This document shows, in pieces, positions 35,550 to 46,097 of a DNA stretch of 64,000 nucleotides. The number at the start of each line of letters is the position of its first letter. The first letter of the stretch is position 1. This DNA is from Arsenicicoccus piscis (lineage in GTDB: Bacteria; Actinomycetota; Actinomycetes; Actinomycetales; Dermatophilaceae), in assembly GCF_022568835.1 (NCBI RefSeq), contig NZ_JAKZHV010000002.1, positions 310,001 through 374,000 of the forward strand, written 5' to 3'. The position numbers and the translations under genes were made by a program. The notes below the pieces were generated by a model. That model saw only the letters and a list, made by a program, of their open reading frames with translations. It did no database searches and was not told where the DNA came from.

Positions 35550-37085
35550 ATGATCGAATCGACCGGATCCACTCGCGCCAACGGCGCACCCAACGAGAGC
35601 GACCGCAACTCCCTGAGCGTCGGCCCCGACGGCCCGCTGCTGCTGCATGACGTGCACCTCGTCGACACCTTGGCGCACTTCAACCGCGAGAACATCCCGG
35701 AGCGCAAGCCGCACGCCAAGGGCTCGGGCGCGTTCGGCGAGTTCGAGGTGACCAACGACGTCAGCGCCTACACGAAGGCCGCGGTGTTCGCGCCGGGCAC
35801 GACGACCGAGATGCTGGCCCGGTTCTCCACGGTGGCCGGTGAGCTCGGCTCCCCCGACACCTGGCGCGACGTGCGTGGCTTCTCGCTCCGGTTCTACACG
35901 ACCGAGGGCAACTTCGACCTCGTCGGCAACAACACGCCGGTCTTCTTCGTCCGCGACCCGATGAAGTTCCCGCACTTCATCCGCAGCCAGAAGCGGCTGC
36001 CGGACTCGGGGCTGCGCGACAACAACATGCAGTGGGACTTCTGGAGCCTCAACCCCGAGTCGGCGCACCAGGTCACTTATCTGATGGGCGACCGTGGTCT
36101 GCCCCGCAGCTGGCGCTTCATGAACGGCTACGGCTCGCACACCTACCTGTGGGTCAACGCCGAGGGCAAGAAGCACTGGGTGAAGTACCACTTCCACACC
36201 CAGCAGGGCGTCCAGGGGATCTCCGGCGCCGATGCCGAGAAGGTGGCCGGGCAGGACGCCGACTTCCACCGTCGTGACCTGTTCGACGCCATCGAGCGCG
36301 GCGAGCACCCGAAGTGGACGCTCTACGTGCAGCTGATGCCCTACGAGGACGCCAAGACCTACCACCTGAACCCGTTCGACCTCACCAAGGTGTGGCCGCA
36401 CTCGGACTACCCGCTGCACGAGGTCGGGGTGATGACGCTCAACCGCAACCCGGAGAACTTCTTCGCCCAGATCGACCAGGCCGGGTTCGCCCCGTCCAAC
36501 ACGGTCCCGGGAATCGGCTTCTCCCCCGACAAGATGCTGCTGGCGCGCGTCTTCGCCTACGCCGACGCGCACCGCGCCCGGCTCGGCACGAACTTCCACC
36601 AGCTGCCGGTCAACCAGCCGAAGGTCAAGCGCAACGTCTACACGTTCGACGGGGCGATGGAGTACGAGCACAGCGGCAACCAGGCCACCTACGCCGCCAA
36701 CTCGATGGGGCGCCCGTTCAGCGACCAGACCGGTCCGGCCGAGGACGGCTGGGAGGCCGACGGCGCGCTGGTCCGCAGCGCCTACACGCTGCGCCAGGAC
36801 GACGACGACTTCTCCCAGCCCGGCGCGCTCGTCCGGGACGTGTGGGACGACGCGGCGCGGGCCCGCTTCGTCGACACGGTCGCGGGCCACCTGCTCGGCG
36901 GCGTGAAGGGCGAGGTCCTCGAGCGGGCCATCGCCTACTGGAAGAACGTCGACGCCGACTGCGGCGCGAAGATCGAGGAGAAGGTCCGCGCCGGTCAAGG
37001 TGGCGAGAACCCCGGCGGCGACCCGCAGGACGCCAAGGACGAGGTCACCCCGATCGTGGAGCCGCCGAGCCAGGCGTCGCAGTAG
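35550..37085 (+). CDS. katA: Monofunctional heme catalase
   Basis: A 511-residue enzyme that breaks hydrogen peroxide to water and oxygen. The distal histidine is in [13 protein letters not shown], the asparagine in [13 protein letters not shown], and the proximal heme tyrosine in [17 protein letters not shown]. Length fits small-subunit catalases. The ATG at 35550 is preceded by GAAGGAG with ten bases spacing. The C-terminal 35 residues are charged and flexible. A single gene ending at a large palindromic terminator. Confidence 0.95.
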   Translation: MIESTGSTRANGAPNESDRNSLSVGPDGPLLLHDVHLVDTLAHFNRENIPERKPHAKGSGAFGEFEVTNDVSAYTKAAVFAPGTTTEMLARFSTVAGELGSPDTWRDVRGFSLRFYTTEGNFDLVGNNTPVFFVRDPMKFPHFIRSQKRLPDSGLRDNNMQWDFWSLNPESAHQVTYLMGDRGLPRSWRFMNGYGSHTYLWVNAEGKKHWVKYHFHTQQGVQGISGADAEKVAGQDADFHRRDLFDAIERGEHPKWTLYVQLMPYEDAKTYHLNPFDLTKVWPHSDYPLHEVGVMTLNRNPENFFAQIDQAGFAPSNTVPGIGFSPDKMLLARVFAYADAHRARLGTNFHQLPVNQPKVKRNVYTFDGAMEYEHSGNQATYAANSMGRPFSDQTGPAEDGWEADGALVRSAYTLRQDDDDFSQPGALVRDVWDDAARARFVDTVAGHLLGGVKGEVLERAIAYWKNVDADCGAKIEEKVRAGQGGENPGGDPQDAKDEVTPIVEPPSQASQ

Positions 37086-37130
37086 TCAGCTCAGGAGAGG
37101 AGCGCTGCAGCCAGAAGGGCGTTGTCAGCC

Positions 37131-37183
37131 CACGACGAAGGCGGCGCCCCCGGTCCAGGACCGGGGGCGCCGCCTTCGTCGTG
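37131..37183. terminator. Bidirectional terminator: 53-nt near-perfect palindrome
   Basis: Bases 37131-37156 and 37158-37183 are exact reverse complements (26 bp) with one base between them. It lies between the end of the catalase gene (plus) and the end of the acetyltransferase gene (minus) and would stop transcription from both. Confidence 0.8.
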
Positions 37184-37190
37184 CGTGGGG

Positions 37191-37868
37191 TCAGCGGACG
37201 TAGCCGCTCATGTCGTTGAGCACCCGCGGCTTCGGCGGGATGACCAGGGCACCAGCGGGCACGTCGCGCAGGATCGCCACCGTCGGGCCGATGGCGGCGC
37301 CGTCGCCGACGGTGATGTCGCCGACGAGGACGGAGTTGATGCCGACCGAGACCCGACGACCGAGCTTCGGCGCGTCGGTCTCGAAACTGCTCGGGTCGCC
37401 GTCGGAGGCGCCGAGCACCACGCCCTGACGCAGGACGCACTCGTCGCCGACGACGGCGTGGTCGTGGACGCGCACGCTCTGGCCGGCGATGTGCACGCGG
37501 CGACCGATCTTCGCGGTGCGCGGCAGCTCGATGTTGTAGTGCCGGGCGATGTAGCCCGACGCGGCGCCGTAGGCGAGGTTGCCGGGCCGCTTCATCCAGG
37601 CGGCCGGCTCGTCGGAGTCCAGCCACACGCCGAGGCGGTGGACGGCGAGGGCCCGGAAGCCGACCTGGCCGTAGCCGTAGTTGGCGTCGCGGTCCTCGCG
37701 CACCAGGTCGAGGAAGCTCAACCGGGAGGTCAGAGCACGGACCAGGCGACGCTTGGCCGGCTGCTGGTCGGTCGGGTCGGTGGCTGCCTGGGCTGCCTGG
37801 GCTGCCTCGTTAGAGGCCGCCTGGTTCGAGTCGGAGTTCACCGTGGACGCTACTTTCATCATGGTCAT
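37191..37868 (-). CDS. Serine O-acetyltransferase-like hexapeptide-repeat protein
   Basis: A 225-residue protein. Residues 1-50 are an Ala/Gln/Asn-rich tail; residues 60-120 are helical; from 130 to the end there is a left-handed beta-helix (TAKIGRRVHIAGQSVRVHDHAVVGDECVLRQGVVLGAS, then LGRRVSVGINSVLVGDITVGDGAAIG). This is the CysE/EpsC acyltransferase pattern. It may make O-acetylserine for cysteine or modify a surface sugar. AGGGAGGG lies ten bases before the ATG at 37868. A single gene. Confidence 0.8.
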   Translation of the reverse strand: MTMMKVASTVNSDSNQAASNEAAQAAQAATDPTDQQPAKRRLVRALTSRLSFLDLVREDRDANYGYGQVGFRALAVHRLGVWLDSDEPAAWMKRPGNLAYGAASGYIARHYNIELPRTAKIGRRVHIAGQSVRVHDHAVVGDECVLRQGVVLGASDGDPSSFETDAPKLGRRVSVGINSVLVGDITVGDGAAIGPTVAILRDVPAGALVIPPKPRVLNDMSGYVR

Positions 37869-38117
37869 GTCGCAGAGCCCTCCCTGACCCCAGTTCACCT
37901 GCACCTCGACCGGACTCCCCCCGGCGGCCGAAGCGGGACTACCGTAACGCGGGCGTTCTGGTGCCCTGGTAGCAACGCCATGCTATCCCCCGAACACCGC
38001 TCAACACTCACGAAACGTTGCGAATGCACACCTCGCGTAGCGGCTATCGGCGCGCTCGGGTGACAGGTGCCGACGACGCCGACCGCGCTGCGTCGCCGGC
38101 TCGTGGCTGGGGGTGTG

Positions 38118-39041
38118 CTAGCGCAGACCTGGTTCGGCCGGGGTCCCTGGGCCTTCCGGCAGCACCTGCAGGCGCACCTCGTCCAGACGCACCCGCACCT
38201 GCGGGTCGGCGAGCGCGTCGGCCACGCGTCCGGCGATGTCTTGCACCCCGCGAGCGTCGAGACCGGCCACGAGGCGCAGTCGCACGACCAGGGTGCCGTC
38301 CTCGTCGACCGGCTCGAGGCCCAGCAGCTGCGGGATCTCGCCGACCGTCTCCTCGAGGGCCGCGAGCACCAGCGGGTCGTGGGCGGCTGGCTGCCAGCTC
38401 CGCTCGTGGGCGAGCGCGTGGACCATCGAGGTCGGGACGGTGCGCTGCGGACCGGCCAGGTCGAGGACGAGCACGTCGCAGGACTCCTCCAGCGCCGAGC
38501 GGGCCGCCGTCGACGCCGGCACCGGCACCGGCCGGGCAGTGGGGTTCCAGGCGGCCAGCGCTGCCACGCTGGTGAAGACCGGCAGCGCCCGTAGCCCGTC
38601 CGGCGCCGTGAGCACGATCGTCGCCATGTCGGAGTGGGTGTCGTCGCCCGGCGCCGACCCCTCGGCGGTTGCGGCGACGACGGGCACGAGCAGGCGGGCG
38701 TGCGCCAGTGCCTCCGCGAGCGCTCGCCTACCGGTGGGGTCGGCGGTGGCGTTGGTGGGTGTGGCGTTGGTGGGTGTGGGGGTAGTGCCGAGCACCGCGG
38801 CGAGGCGTGGGTCGGCCGACCCGTCGTCGTCGGTGAAGGCTCCGGCCGTGACGTCGCGGCCCGCCCAGGGCAGCCCTGCCGTGTCGTGGCCGCTGCTCGG
38901 GTCGTGCCCGGCCAGGCGGCGGCCCACGCGCTCGCGCTGGGCGGCGTCTCCGGACTGGTCCGGCGGGTTCTGCGGGTTCGGCGGGTTCGGCGGGTTCTGC
39001 GGGTTCGACGCGTCGGGTCGGCGACGCCGACCGAAGATCAT
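38118..39041 (-). CDS. SseB family protein
   Basis: A 307-residue protein. Residues 1-120 are disordered with PNPQNPP and TPTNA repeats, the DNA of which is a 9-bp and a 15-bp tandem repeat (about 38960-39010 and 38748-38785). Residues 130-300 contain the SseB-type fold ([34 protein letters not shown]) and a C-terminal alpha/beta half. SseB proteins lie next to priA/hisA in many actinobacteria without known function. The ATG overlaps the hisA stop by four bases. Confidence 0.82.
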   Translation of the reverse strand: MIFGRRRRPDASNPQNPPNPPNPQNPPDQSGDAAQRERVGRRLAGHDPSSGHDTAGLPWAGRDVTAGAFTDDDGSADPRLAAVLGTTPTPTNATPTNATADPTGRRALAEALAHARLLVPVVAATAEGSAPGDDTHSDMATIVLTAPDGLRALPVFTSVAALAAWNPTARPVPVPASTAARSALEESCDVLVLDLAGPQRTVPTSMVHALAHERSWQPAAHDPLVLAALEETVGEIPQLLGLEPVDEDGTLVVRLRLVAGLDARGVQDIAGRVADALADPQVRVRLDEVRLQVLPEGPGTPAEPGLR

Positions 39042-39775
39042 GGCCGCCCGGCGACGTCGAGGGCCTCGGTCACGGTGAACGCCCCCTTGTAGAGCGCCGA
39101 CCCGACGATCGCGCCCTCGACCCCGACCGGGACCAGCGTGCGCAGCGCCTCCAGGTCGGCCAGGGTGGACACGCCACCGGACGCGACGACGGGTCGGTCG
39201 GTGGCCTCGCACACGGACCGGAGCAGCTCCAGGTTGGGCCCCTGGAGCATGCCGTCCTTGTTGACGTCGGTGACGACGTAACGCGCGCATCCCTCGGCGT
39301 CGAGCCGAGCCAGGGTCTCCCAGAGGTCCCCGCCCTCCTTGGTCCAGCCCCGTGCGGCGAGGGTGGCGCCGCGGACGTCGAGGCCGATCGCGACCCGGTC
39401 GCCGTGCTCGGCGATGGCGCGGCGGGTCCACTCCGGGTCCTCCAGCGCAGCCGTGCCGATGTTGACCCGGCGGCAGCCGGTGGCCAGGGCGGCCTCGAGG
39501 GAGTCCTGGTCGCGGATGCCGCCGGACATCTCTACCTGCATGTCGACCGCGCCGACGATGCGGGCGAGGAGGTCGCGGTTGGAGCCTCGGCCGAAGGCGG
39601 CGTCCAGGTCGACCAGGTGCAGCCACTCGGCGCCCTGCTCCTGCCAGGCCAGCGCCGCCTCGACCGGGTCGCCGAAGTCCCACCCGGATCCGGCGACCCC
39701 TTGCTGCAGCTGGACGGCTCGCCCCTCGACGACGTCGACGGCGGGCAGGAGCTCGAGGCGGGGTGCGTCAGTCAC
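39038..39775 (-). CDS. priA: Phosphoribosyl isomerase (HisA/PriA)
   Basis: A 245-residue TIM-barrel enzyme. [19 protein letters not shown] carries the first catalytic Asp, [15 protein letters not shown] the second, and [11 protein letters not shown] and [14 protein letters not shown] the phosphate sites. In actinobacteria PriA serves both histidine and tryptophan synthesis; no separate trpF is seen here. Start is a GTG at 39773-39775 ([13 protein letters not shown]). Confidence 0.94.
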   Translation of the reverse strand: MTDAPRLELLPAVDVVEGRAVQLQQGVAGSGWDFGDPVEAALAWQEQGAEWLHLVDLDAAFGRGSNRDLLARIVGAVDMQVEMSGGIRDQDSLEAALATGCRRVNIGTAALEDPEWTRRAIAEHGDRVAIGLDVRGATLAARGWTKEGGDLWETLARLDAEGCARYVVTDVNKDGMLQGPNLELLRSVCEATDRPVVASGGVSTLADLEALRTLVPVGVEGAIVGSALYKGAFTVTEALDVAGRP

Positions 39776-40054
39776 GGGTTCGAACCTAGCGCGCCTGGGG
39801 CGCGTCGAGCGACCGCGTCTCGGCTGCACGGTCTGGTGCGCGGCCAGCTGCACGGTCTACCGGGGTGTCGTCTGGCCGGCCGGTGCGCTCCTGGCGGACT
39901 CCCTGCGCGCTGCCGCGTGCGCTTCGGACTGATCCACGCCCCTTTCGAGGCCTTTCGAACGTTCAAGTCCCCATGAATCCGTCCGAAGCGCACACCCAGC
40001 CGCGTCACGGGCTGCCGATCTGAGGGTGAGCCGAGCGACGGGCAGCCGGGTGGG
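39776..40054 (-). other. hisH-hisA interval with a 13-bp inverted repeat
   Basis: This 279-base gap in an otherwise tight operon has no convincing gene. GTGCGCTTCGGAC at 39917-39929 is exactly repeated in reverse complement at 39981-39993, with TTCGAACGTTCAA between the arms. It may hold an internal promoter or a structured RNA element. Confidence 0.6.
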
Positions 40055-40708
40055 CTACCGGGTCAGGGTGCGGACCCAGTTCTCGAGCAGGTGGAGGCCG
40101 GCGTCGCCGGACTTCTCGGGGTGGAACTGGGTTGCGCTGAGCGGGCCGTTCTCGACGGCGGCGACGAAGGGGCCGCCGTGGTCGGCCCAGGTGACCTTCG
40201 GGGCGACGGCGGCGAAGGAGCCCTCCGGCTCGAGGGTCCACTCGCGCACGCCGTAGCTATGCACGAAGTAGAAGCGCTCGTCCTCCACGCCGGCGAACAA
40301 GGTCGTGCCGGGCGGGGCCTGCACCGTCGACCAGCCCATGTGCGGGACGACGTCGGCGGGGAGGTGCTCGACCGTGCCGGGCCATTGGTCGAGGCCAGGC
40401 ACCCGGGCGCCCGCGGTGGGCTCAGCGGAGCCCTCGAACATCGCCTGCATGCCGACGCAGATGCCGAGGACGGGCCGCGAGCCGGCGAGGCGCACGTCGA
40501 TGATGCGGGGCCCGTCGACCGCGCGCAGGCCGCGCAGGCAGGCGTGGAAGTTGCCGACGCCGGGCACGAACAGGCCGTCGGCAGCGAGCGCCTGCCGCTC
40601 ACCCGCCGTGAGGACCACGTCGGCGCCGACGCGCTCCAGGGCCCGGACGGCCGATCGGACGTTGCCGCTGCCGTAGTCGAGGACGACGACGGTCGGGGTG
40701 GTGCTCAC
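40055..40708 (-). CDS. hisH: Imidazole glycerol phosphate synthase, glutaminase subunit
   Basis: A 217-residue class I glutamine amidotransferase that feeds ammonia to HisF. The nucleophile elbow is [15 protein letters not shown] and the His-Glu pair is in [32 protein letters not shown] starts the fold. The start is a GTG at 40706-40708 with AGGAAGG upstream. HisF is not in the window. Confidence 0.95.
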   Translation of the reverse strand: MSTTPTVVVLDYGSGNVRSAVRALERVGADVVLTAGERQALAADGLFVPGVGNFHACLRGLRAVDGPRIIDVRLAGSRPVLGICVGMQAMFEGSAEPTAGARVPGLDQWPGTVEHLPADVVPHMGWSTVQAPPGTTLFAGVEDERFYFVHSYGVREWTLEPEGSFAAVAPKVTWADHGGPFVAAVENGPLSATQFHPEKSGDAGLHLLENWVRTLTR

Positions 40709-40730
40709 TGGCTTCGGCCTTCCTGGGTGA

Positions 40731-40790
40731 GGTCGAGGGTCGTGCGGTCGAGGGTCGTGCGGTCGAGGGTCGTGCGGTCGAGGGTCGTGC
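40731..40790. repeat. Four tandem copies of a 15-bp unit between hisH and the unknown his-operon gene
   Basis: GGTCGAGGGTCGTGC is repeated four times without change at 40731, 40746, 40761 and 40776. The repeat lies in the 100-base gap upstream of hisH. There is no spacer between copies, so it is not a CRISPR. Confidence 0.9.
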
Positions 40791-40808
40791 GGTCGGGCAG
40801 CGCACCGG

Positions 40809-41444
40809 TCACAGCCCCTCCTCCAGCTCGGCCCTGAGCTGTCGGTCCTCGCCGACGACGCGGTTGAACCGTGCGACGGCCGAGGCCGAGGGCTGCACCA
40901 GCCGGGCGCCCTCGAACGAGCTGCCGGCGGCGCCGTCCACGGCCGCCGCGCAGGGCAGGTCGAGGGCGGTCGCGAGGTCGTGGAGCAGGCTGCTCGCGGT
41001 GCCGCCCGAGTCGCGCAGCAGCGCAGAGATCCCCCCGACCGCCTCGCTGCCGACGAGACCGGCGGCGGCCACGAGGTCTACGGAACGGGCGACGGGGAGG
41101 GCGCCGACCCGGTCGGGCCCGGCGCCGGGGGTCCAGACGACCCAGCGGGACGGGCTACGGCCGGGCAGGTGCACCGAGACGACGGCGCGCTCGTCCGCGG
41201 TCCACAGCCCGATGGCGGGCCGACGGCGTGCAGGGACGGGGCGCGCCGCGAGGACCGAGGCCCCATGGTCGTAGGGCACCCGGGTCCGGGCCGGACCCGC
41301 GGGCACGGCCGCGGTCCAGCGCTCCCCCGGGACGACGTAGACCGGGAGCGTCCCCTTGCCGGCCCAGCGGACGACCGCGCCGGGCTCGGCGTGCAGCAGC
41401 AGGACGCCGTGCCCGAGCCACCCGCCCTCCCGGTGGGTCGACAC
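40809..41444 (-). CDS. Unknown protein within the his operon
   Basis: A 211-residue protein between hisB and hisH, three bases after... the hisB stop side and before a repeat-rich gap. It begins [20 protein letters not shown] and contains [23 protein letters not shown] and [36 protein letters not shown]. The middle resembles a beta-rich core and the end is helical. I recognise no domain, signal peptide or membrane segment. Its place suggests a link to histidine synthesis or simple co-expression. Codon use matches its neighbours, apart from one GTA within PVARSVDLV. Confidence 0.75.
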   Translation of the reverse strand: MSTHREGGWLGHGVLLLHAEPGAVVRWAGKGTLPVYVVPGERWTAAVPAGPARTRVPYDHGASVLAARPVPARRRPAIGLWTADERAVVSVHLPGRSPSRWVVWTPGAGPDRVGALPVARSVDLVAAAGLVGSEAVGGISALLRDSGGTASSLLHDLATALDLPCAAAVDGAAGSSFEGARLVQPSASAVARFNRVVGEDRQLRAELEEGL

Positions 41445-41446
41445 CG

Positions 41447-42046
41447 CTACAGGGCTCCCTTGGCGCTGGGGATGCCGCTGACGCGCGGGTCGGGCTCGAC
41501 GGCGGAGCGCAGCGCGCGGGCGAACGCCTTGATCTGCGACTCGACGACGTGGTGGGGGTCGCGCCCGGACAGCACCCGCACGTGCAGGGCGATCTGCGCG
41601 TTGTGCGCGATCGACTCGAACACGTGCCGGGTGAGGGAGCCGACGTAGGCGCCGCCGATGACGACGTACTCCTGGCCGGCGGGCTCGCCCTCGTGCACGA
41701 CGTAGGCCCGCCCGGCGACGTCGACGACGGCCTGCGCGAGGGCCTCGTCGAGCGGGACGAGCGCGTCGCCGAAGCGGCGGATGCCGCGCTTGTCGCCGAG
41801 CGCCTCCTTCAGCGCCTGGCCGAAGCAGATGGCGACGTCCTCGACGGTGTGGTGGGCGTCGACGTCGACGTCACCGGTGGCCTTCACGGTGAGGTCGATC
41901 AGGCTGTGCTTGGCCAGGCTCTCGAGCATGTGGTCGTAGAACCGCACGCCCGTGCTGATGTCGGACGCGCCGGTGCCGTCGAGGTCCAGCGTCAGCTCGA
42001 TCGAGCTCTCGGACGTCGCGCGCCGGATGGTCGCGGTGCGGGTCAT
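41447..42046 (-). CDS. hisB: Imidazoleglycerol-phosphate dehydratase
   Basis: A 199-residue single-function enzyme (no phosphatase domain). It has the metal-binding repeats [19 protein letters not shown] and [17 protein letters not shown], and later [16 protein letters not shown]. It dehydrates IGP in histidine synthesis. Start overlaps the hisC stop by four bases; TAG stop. Confidence 0.96.
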   Translation of the reverse strand: MTRTATIRRATSESSIELTLDLDGTGASDISTGVRFYDHMLESLAKHSLIDLTVKATGDVDVDAHHTVEDVAICFGQALKEALGDKRGIRRFGDALVPLDEALAQAVVDVAGRAYVVHEGEPAGQEYVVIGGAYVGSLTRHVFESIAHNAQIALHVRVLSGRDPHHVVESQIKAFARALRSAVEPDPRVSGIPSAKGAL

Positions 42047-43254
42047 GCGGGGGTGCCTCCCGTAACGGTGGTGCTGACTCTCGTCGAGCTGGTGGTGCTG
42101 GGGCTGGTGGTGCTGGAGCTGGGGCTCGTGACGCGGTGGTCCGCAGCGAGCTCGCGCAGGGCGCGCAGGAACTCGTCGGTCTCGGCGGGGGTGCCGGCCG
42201 TGACGCGCAGGTGCCCGGCCAGGCCGACGTCGCGCACGAGGATGCCGCGGTCGAGCAGCGCCTGCCAGAGGTCGTGGGAGTCCCGGACCCCGCCGAAGAG
42301 CACGAAGTTGGCGTCGCTCGCGACCGGGGTGAACCCGAGCTCGCCGAGCTCGCTGACCATCCGGTCGCGCTGGGCCTTGATCACGTCGACGGTGTGCAGC
42401 AGCACGGGCGCGTGCGCGAGCGCCGCCTGCCCGAGCGCCTGGGTGGGGCTGGACAGGTGGTAGGGCATGCGCACCAGCCGCAGCGCGTCGACCAGCTCGG
42501 GGTCCGCGGCGAGGTAGCCGAGGCGACCGCCGGCCAGGGCGAACGCCTTGCTCATCGTGCGGGTGACCACGAGCCGCGGGCGCCCGGCGAGCAGGGTGAG
42601 CGCGCTCGGCGTGCCGGGGCGGGCGAACTCGGCGTAGGCCTCGTCCACGACGACGATCGCCCGCGGCGCCGCTTCGTAGACCGCCTCGACCAGCTCCAGC
42701 GACAGCGCGGTGCCCGTGGGATTGTTGGGCGAGCAGAGGAAGACCAGGTGCGGGTCGACCTCGCGGACCTGGCGCACCGCCGACTCGACGCTGAGGTCGA
42801 ACGCCTGCGCCGGGTCGGTGAACCCCTCACCCCGGCGACCGTGGACGAACGTGGTGCCGGTCGTCTCGGTGATGATCGGGTGCATCGAGTAGGCGGGCGT
42901 GAAGCCGACGGCCCGGCGGTCGGTGCCGCCGAACGCCTGGACCAGATGCAGCAGCACCTCGTTGGAGCCGTTGCCGGCCCACACCTGCTCGAGGTCGATC
43001 GGCGTGCCGCTCGTGGTGGTCAGGTAGTCCGCCAGCGCGCGCCGCAGCTCGGTGAACTCGCGGTCGGGATAGCGGTTGAGATCGGGGGCCACCTTGGCCG
43101 TCGCCTCGATGATCGCGTCGACGACCTCCTGGGGGACGGGGTAGGAGTTCTCGTTGGTGTTGAGCTGCACGGGCACGTCGAGCTGCGGCGCGCCGTAGGC
43201 CGTGCGGCCGCGCAGGTCCTCGCGCAGCAGGTCACGAATCTCGTTGGTGCTCAT
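42043..43254 (-). CDS. hisC: Histidinol-phosphate aminotransferase
   Basis: A 403-residue class I/II PLP enzyme. [42 protein letters not shown] and the lysine site [17 protein letters not shown] match HisC. The C-terminal 30 residues are a serine/threonine-rich tail. Coupled to hisD by a four-base overlap. Confidence 0.95.
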   Translation of the reverse strand: MSTNEIRDLLREDLRGRTAYGAPQLDVPVQLNTNENSYPVPQEVVDAIIEATAKVAPDLNRYPDREFTELRRALADYLTTTSGTPIDLEQVWAGNGSNEVLLHLVQAFGGTDRRAVGFTPAYSMHPIITETTGTTFVHGRRGEGFTDPAQAFDLSVESAVRQVREVDPHLVFLCSPNNPTGTALSLELVEAVYEAAPRAIVVVDEAYAEFARPGTPSALTLLAGRPRLVVTRTMSKAFALAGGRLGYLAADPELVDALRLVRMPYHLSSPTQALGQAALAHAPVLLHTVDVIKAQRDRMVSELGELGFTPVASDANFVLFGGVRDSHDLWQALLDRGILVRDVGLAGHLRVTAGTPAETDEFLRALRELAADHRVTSPSSSTTSPSTTSSTRVSTTVTGGTPA

Positions 43255-44630
43255 CGGTCCTCCGTGCGGGTGGCGGCAGGGTCGTCCGGCAGACCGTCGC
43301 CGAACCGGGCCGTGACGGCCTGCCCGTGCCCCGGGAGGTCCTCGGACTGGGCCAGCGCGACCGCGTGCCGCGCGACGCCGGCGAGGGCGTCGCGGTCGTA
43401 GTCGATGACGTGGATGCCGCGCAGGAAGGACTGCACCGACAGGCCGCTCGCGTGCTTGGCGGTGCCGCCGGTGGGCAACACGTGGTTGGACCCGGCGATG
43501 TAGTCGCCGAGGCTGACCGGGGAGTACTGCCCGACGAAGATCGCGCCGGCGTTGCGGACGCGCGCGGCCACCGCGGCCGAGTCCCGGGTGTGGATCTCGA
43601 GGTGCTCGGCGGCGTACTCGTCGACGACGGCGATCCCCGCGTCCAGGTCGTCGACCAGGACGACCCCCGACTGCTTGCCGGTCAAGGCGGTGCGCACCCG
43701 CCCCGAGTGCTTGGTGTCGGGGACGCGGCGCTCCACGGCGGCGACCACCCGGTCTACGAGATCCTCGGAGTCGGTGACCAGGACCGAGCCCGCGAGCGGG
43801 TCGTGCTCGGCCTGGCTGATGAGATCCGCTGCGACACAGTCGGCGTCGGCCGTCTCGTCGGCGAGGACGGCGATCTCGGTCGGACCGGCCTCGGCGTCGA
43901 TGCCGACGAGACCCTTGAGGAGGCGCTTCGCGGAGGCGACGTAGACGTTGCCCGGGCCGGTCACGAGGGTGACCGGACGCACCTCGTCGATGCCGAGGTC
44001 GGCGTCGGCAGGCAGGCCGTAGGCGAGCATCGCGATCGCCTGCGCTCCCCCGGCGGCGTAGACCTCGTCCACCCCGAGCAGCTGACAGGCGGCGAGGATC
44101 GTGGGGTGGGGGTAGCCCGCGAACAGGCCGTGGTTCTCGCGCTGCGGCGGGCTGGTGACGACGAGGGACTCGACGCCGGCCTCCTGGGCAGGGACGACGT
44201 TCATCACGACACTGCTCGGGTAGACCGCGAGGCCACCGGGCACGTAGAGACCGACCCGCTGCACGGGCACCCAGCGCTCGGTGACCGTCCCGCCGGGGAC
44301 GACCTGGACCGTGACGTCCTCGCGGCGCTGGGCCCGGTGGACGACCCGCGCCCGCTCGATCGACACCTCGAGGGCGGCCCGGACGTCGGGGTCGAGGGCG
44401 TCGACGGCGGCCTCGAGGACGTGCGCCGGGACGCGCAGGGTCGGGGGGCGCACACCGTCGAACCGCTCGGCGAGCTCCAGCACGGCGGCGGCCCCGCGCT
44501 CGTGGACGTCGTCGCAGATGGGGCGCACGACGTCGAGGGCCGCCTCGACGTCCAGCTCGGCTCGGGGCATCGTCGCGCGCAGGGTCCGGGCGTCGAGCAC
44601 CTGACCACGCAGGTCGGAGACGGAGAGCAT
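43251..44630 (-). CDS. hisD: Histidinol dehydrogenase
   Basis: A 459-residue zinc enzyme, the last two steps of histidine synthesis. [46 protein letters not shown] and the active-site stretch [20 protein letters not shown] are diagnostic. The start used is the ATG at 44628-44630 ([14 protein letters not shown]); further upstream is antisense to the next gene. First gene of the his operon. Confidence 0.96.
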   Translation of the reverse strand: MLSVSDLRGQVLDARTLRATMPRAELDVEAALDVVRPICDDVHERGAAAVLELAERFDGVRPPTLRVPAHVLEAAVDALDPDVRAALEVSIERARVVHRAQRREDVTVQVVPGGTVTERWVPVQRVGLYVPGGLAVYPSSVVMNVVPAQEAGVESLVVTSPPQRENHGLFAGYPHPTILAACQLLGVDEVYAAGGAQAIAMLAYGLPADADLGIDEVRPVTLVTGPGNVYVASAKRLLKGLVGIDAEAGPTEIAVLADETADADCVAADLISQAEHDPLAGSVLVTDSEDLVDRVVAAVERRVPDTKHSGRVRTALTGKQSGVVLVDDLDAGIAVVDEYAAEHLEIHTRDSAAVAARVRNAGAIFVGQYSPVSLGDYIAGSNHVLPTGGTAKHASGLSVQSFLRGIHVIDYDRDALAGVARHAVALAQSEDLPGHGQAVTARFGDGLPDDPAATRTEDR

Positions 44631-44696
44631 GGGCGCCAGTCTACGGGCGCGCCCAGGTTGGCCGTGGGGGTGCCGTCCTGGTGAGACCATGGCTGC

Positions 44697-45473
44697 GTGG
44701 TCCTGCCCTCGTCCTCGCTCGTGACCGTCTCGTCCACGGGCGACGTGGTCCGCCTCGTGCTCGTCGTCGCCCTGCTCACCGCGGGCGCCGCCGTCATCCA
44801 CCACCTCGGTCGGCTGGGGCACACCGGCGCGACCGTCACCGCTGCGGTCCGCGCCACCCTGCAGCTCGCCGCCGTCGGGCTGATCATCACCGCGGTGCTC
44901 AAGTCGTGGTGGCTGACAGCGGCTTTCGTCGCCCTCATGGTCACCGTCGCCGCGCTCACCAGCGGGCGGCGCGTGCTGCCGGACCGGTGGACGTCACTGA
45001 CCTTCCTGCCGATCCTGCTGGGCATCGTGCCGGTCGGGGCGATCCTGCTCGCGTCGCAGCTCATCCCGCTGCAACCCATCGCGGTGGTGCCCATCCTCGG
45101 CATCCTCATCGGCAACGCGATGACCGCGACCACCATCGCCGGGCGTCGCACCCTCGACGCGCTGCGCTCGCGGCGCGGCGAGCTGGAGGCCGCCTTGTCG
45201 ATCGGTTTGCTGGATCGCGACGCCGCCATGCTGGTGGCTCGCGACGACGCGGCCCTGGCGCTCGTGCCCGGCCTGGACCAGACGCGGACCGTGGGACTGG
45301 TCACTCTCCCAGGGGCTTTCGTCGGCACGCTGCTCGGCGGCGCCACGCCGCTCGAGGCGGCGGCCGTGCAGCTCGTGGTCCTCGCCGCGCTGCTCATGGT
45401 GCAGGCCGTGGCCGTCGCCGTGATGCTCGAGCTCGTGGCTCGTGGGCTGATCGGTGCCTACGGGAGGGAGTAG
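44697..45473 (+). CDS. fetB: UPF0014/FetB-like membrane permease
   Basis: A 258-residue membrane protein with about seven hydrophobic helices. [72 protein letters not shown] match YbbM/FetB. In E. coli FetAB exports iron. No FetA ATPase is next to it here, so the partner is elsewhere or missing. Divergent from hisD; convergent with the Toprim gene. Start approximate. Confidence 0.85.
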   Translation: MVLPSSSLVTVSSTGDVVRLVLVVALLTAGAAVIHHLGRLGHTGATVTAAVRATLQLAAVGLIITAVLKSWWLTAAFVALMVTVAALTSGRRVLPDRWTSLTFLPILLGIVPVGAILLASQLIPLQPIAVVPILGILIGNAMTATTIAGRRTLDALRSRRGELEAALSIGLLDRDAAMLVARDDAALALVPGLDQTRTVGLVTLPGAFVGTLLGGATPLEAAAVQLVVLAALLMVQAVAVAVMLELVARGLIGAYGRE

Positions 45474-45515
45474 GACGTCGGATTCGTCGGCCGCGGTCGG
45501 TCGGCGGCCGACGCG

Positions 45516-46073
45516 TCAGCCCAGGCGGTCGAGCAGCATCGCGAGCGGCTCGGGCAGCTCGTCGCGGGTGAGGGCACCGGCAAGCTCGCCCGCAGCCTGC
45601 TCCTTGCGGCCCGACGCGACCCCGCAGAAGCGGTGCAGCTGCTCGGCCAGCGGCCGGTCCCGCCAGGCGGTCTGCTGCTGCAGCGCGGCCAGCTTGGGAC
45701 CCAGCCCGGCGCGCTCGATGACCTCGACCGCCCGCACCGGACCGATCGCGCGGATCAGCTCGTCCTCCAGGTCGGCGTCGCAGACGAAGAAGCCGTAGGC
45801 CGGCAGGTCGCTCGCGTCCGTGACCGGGCACCCGTCCGCCTCCAGCGCGCGCTCGACGAAGCGCACCTCCGCGGCGTCGCACATGCCGATCACGTCGACG
45901 TCAGGGGTCAGCTGCCGGATCTCGCTCAGCACCCGCCCGACGTTGGTCACGCCGTGCAGGTCGCGCAGCTCGATGCCGGTCTCGTCGATCCCGTTGGTGC
46001 GCATGATCGCTCGCACGGCAGCGACGTCGCTCACGCCCTCCAGCAGCACGATGGTCGACGAGTCCTGGCTCAT
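45516..46073 (-). CDS. Stand-alone OLD-type Toprim domain protein
   Basis: A 185-residue protein. STIVLLEGVSDVAAVRAIM is the Toprim glutamate strand, LRDLHGVTNVGRVL the next element and DVIGMCDAAEVRFVERAL the DxD-like site. Such a Toprim normally follows an ABC-ATPase in OLD-family nucleases; here it is alone. The C-terminal 80 residues are helical with LGPKLAALQQQTAWRDRPLAEQLHRFCGV. Related single-domain proteins are annotated in actinobacteria, from memory, as Toprim nucleotidyl transferase/hydrolase. Activity unknown. It is 24 bases after the peptidase gene. Confidence 0.8.
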   Translation of the reverse strand: MSQDSSTIVLLEGVSDVAAVRAIMRTNGIDETGIELRDLHGVTNVGRVLSEIRQLTPDVDVIGMCDAAEVRFVERALEADGCPVTDASDLPAYGFFVCDADLEDELIRAIGPVRAVEVIERAGLGPKLAALQQQTAWRDRPLAEQLHRFCGVASGRKEQAAGELAGALTRDELPEPLAMLLDRLG

Positions 46074-46097
46074 GCGGTCACGATAGCTGCCGAGGGT

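Noticed and set aside
37086-37200. The large palindrome as an insertion-sequence end
   Set aside because: There is no transposase gene and no target-site duplication; it lies between two convergent genes as a terminator would.
39770-39800. GGGTTCGAACC resembling a tRNA T-loop
   Set aside because: No D-arm, anticodon stem or acceptor stem can be folded around it, and it lies at the hisA start.
39954-39966. TTCGAACGTTCAA as a possible SOS box
   Set aside because: The LexA pattern needs four bases between GAAC and GTTC; here there are none.
40731-40790. The 15-bp repeats as a CRISPR
   Set aside because: Copies are directly adjacent, with no spacers, and no cas gene is near.
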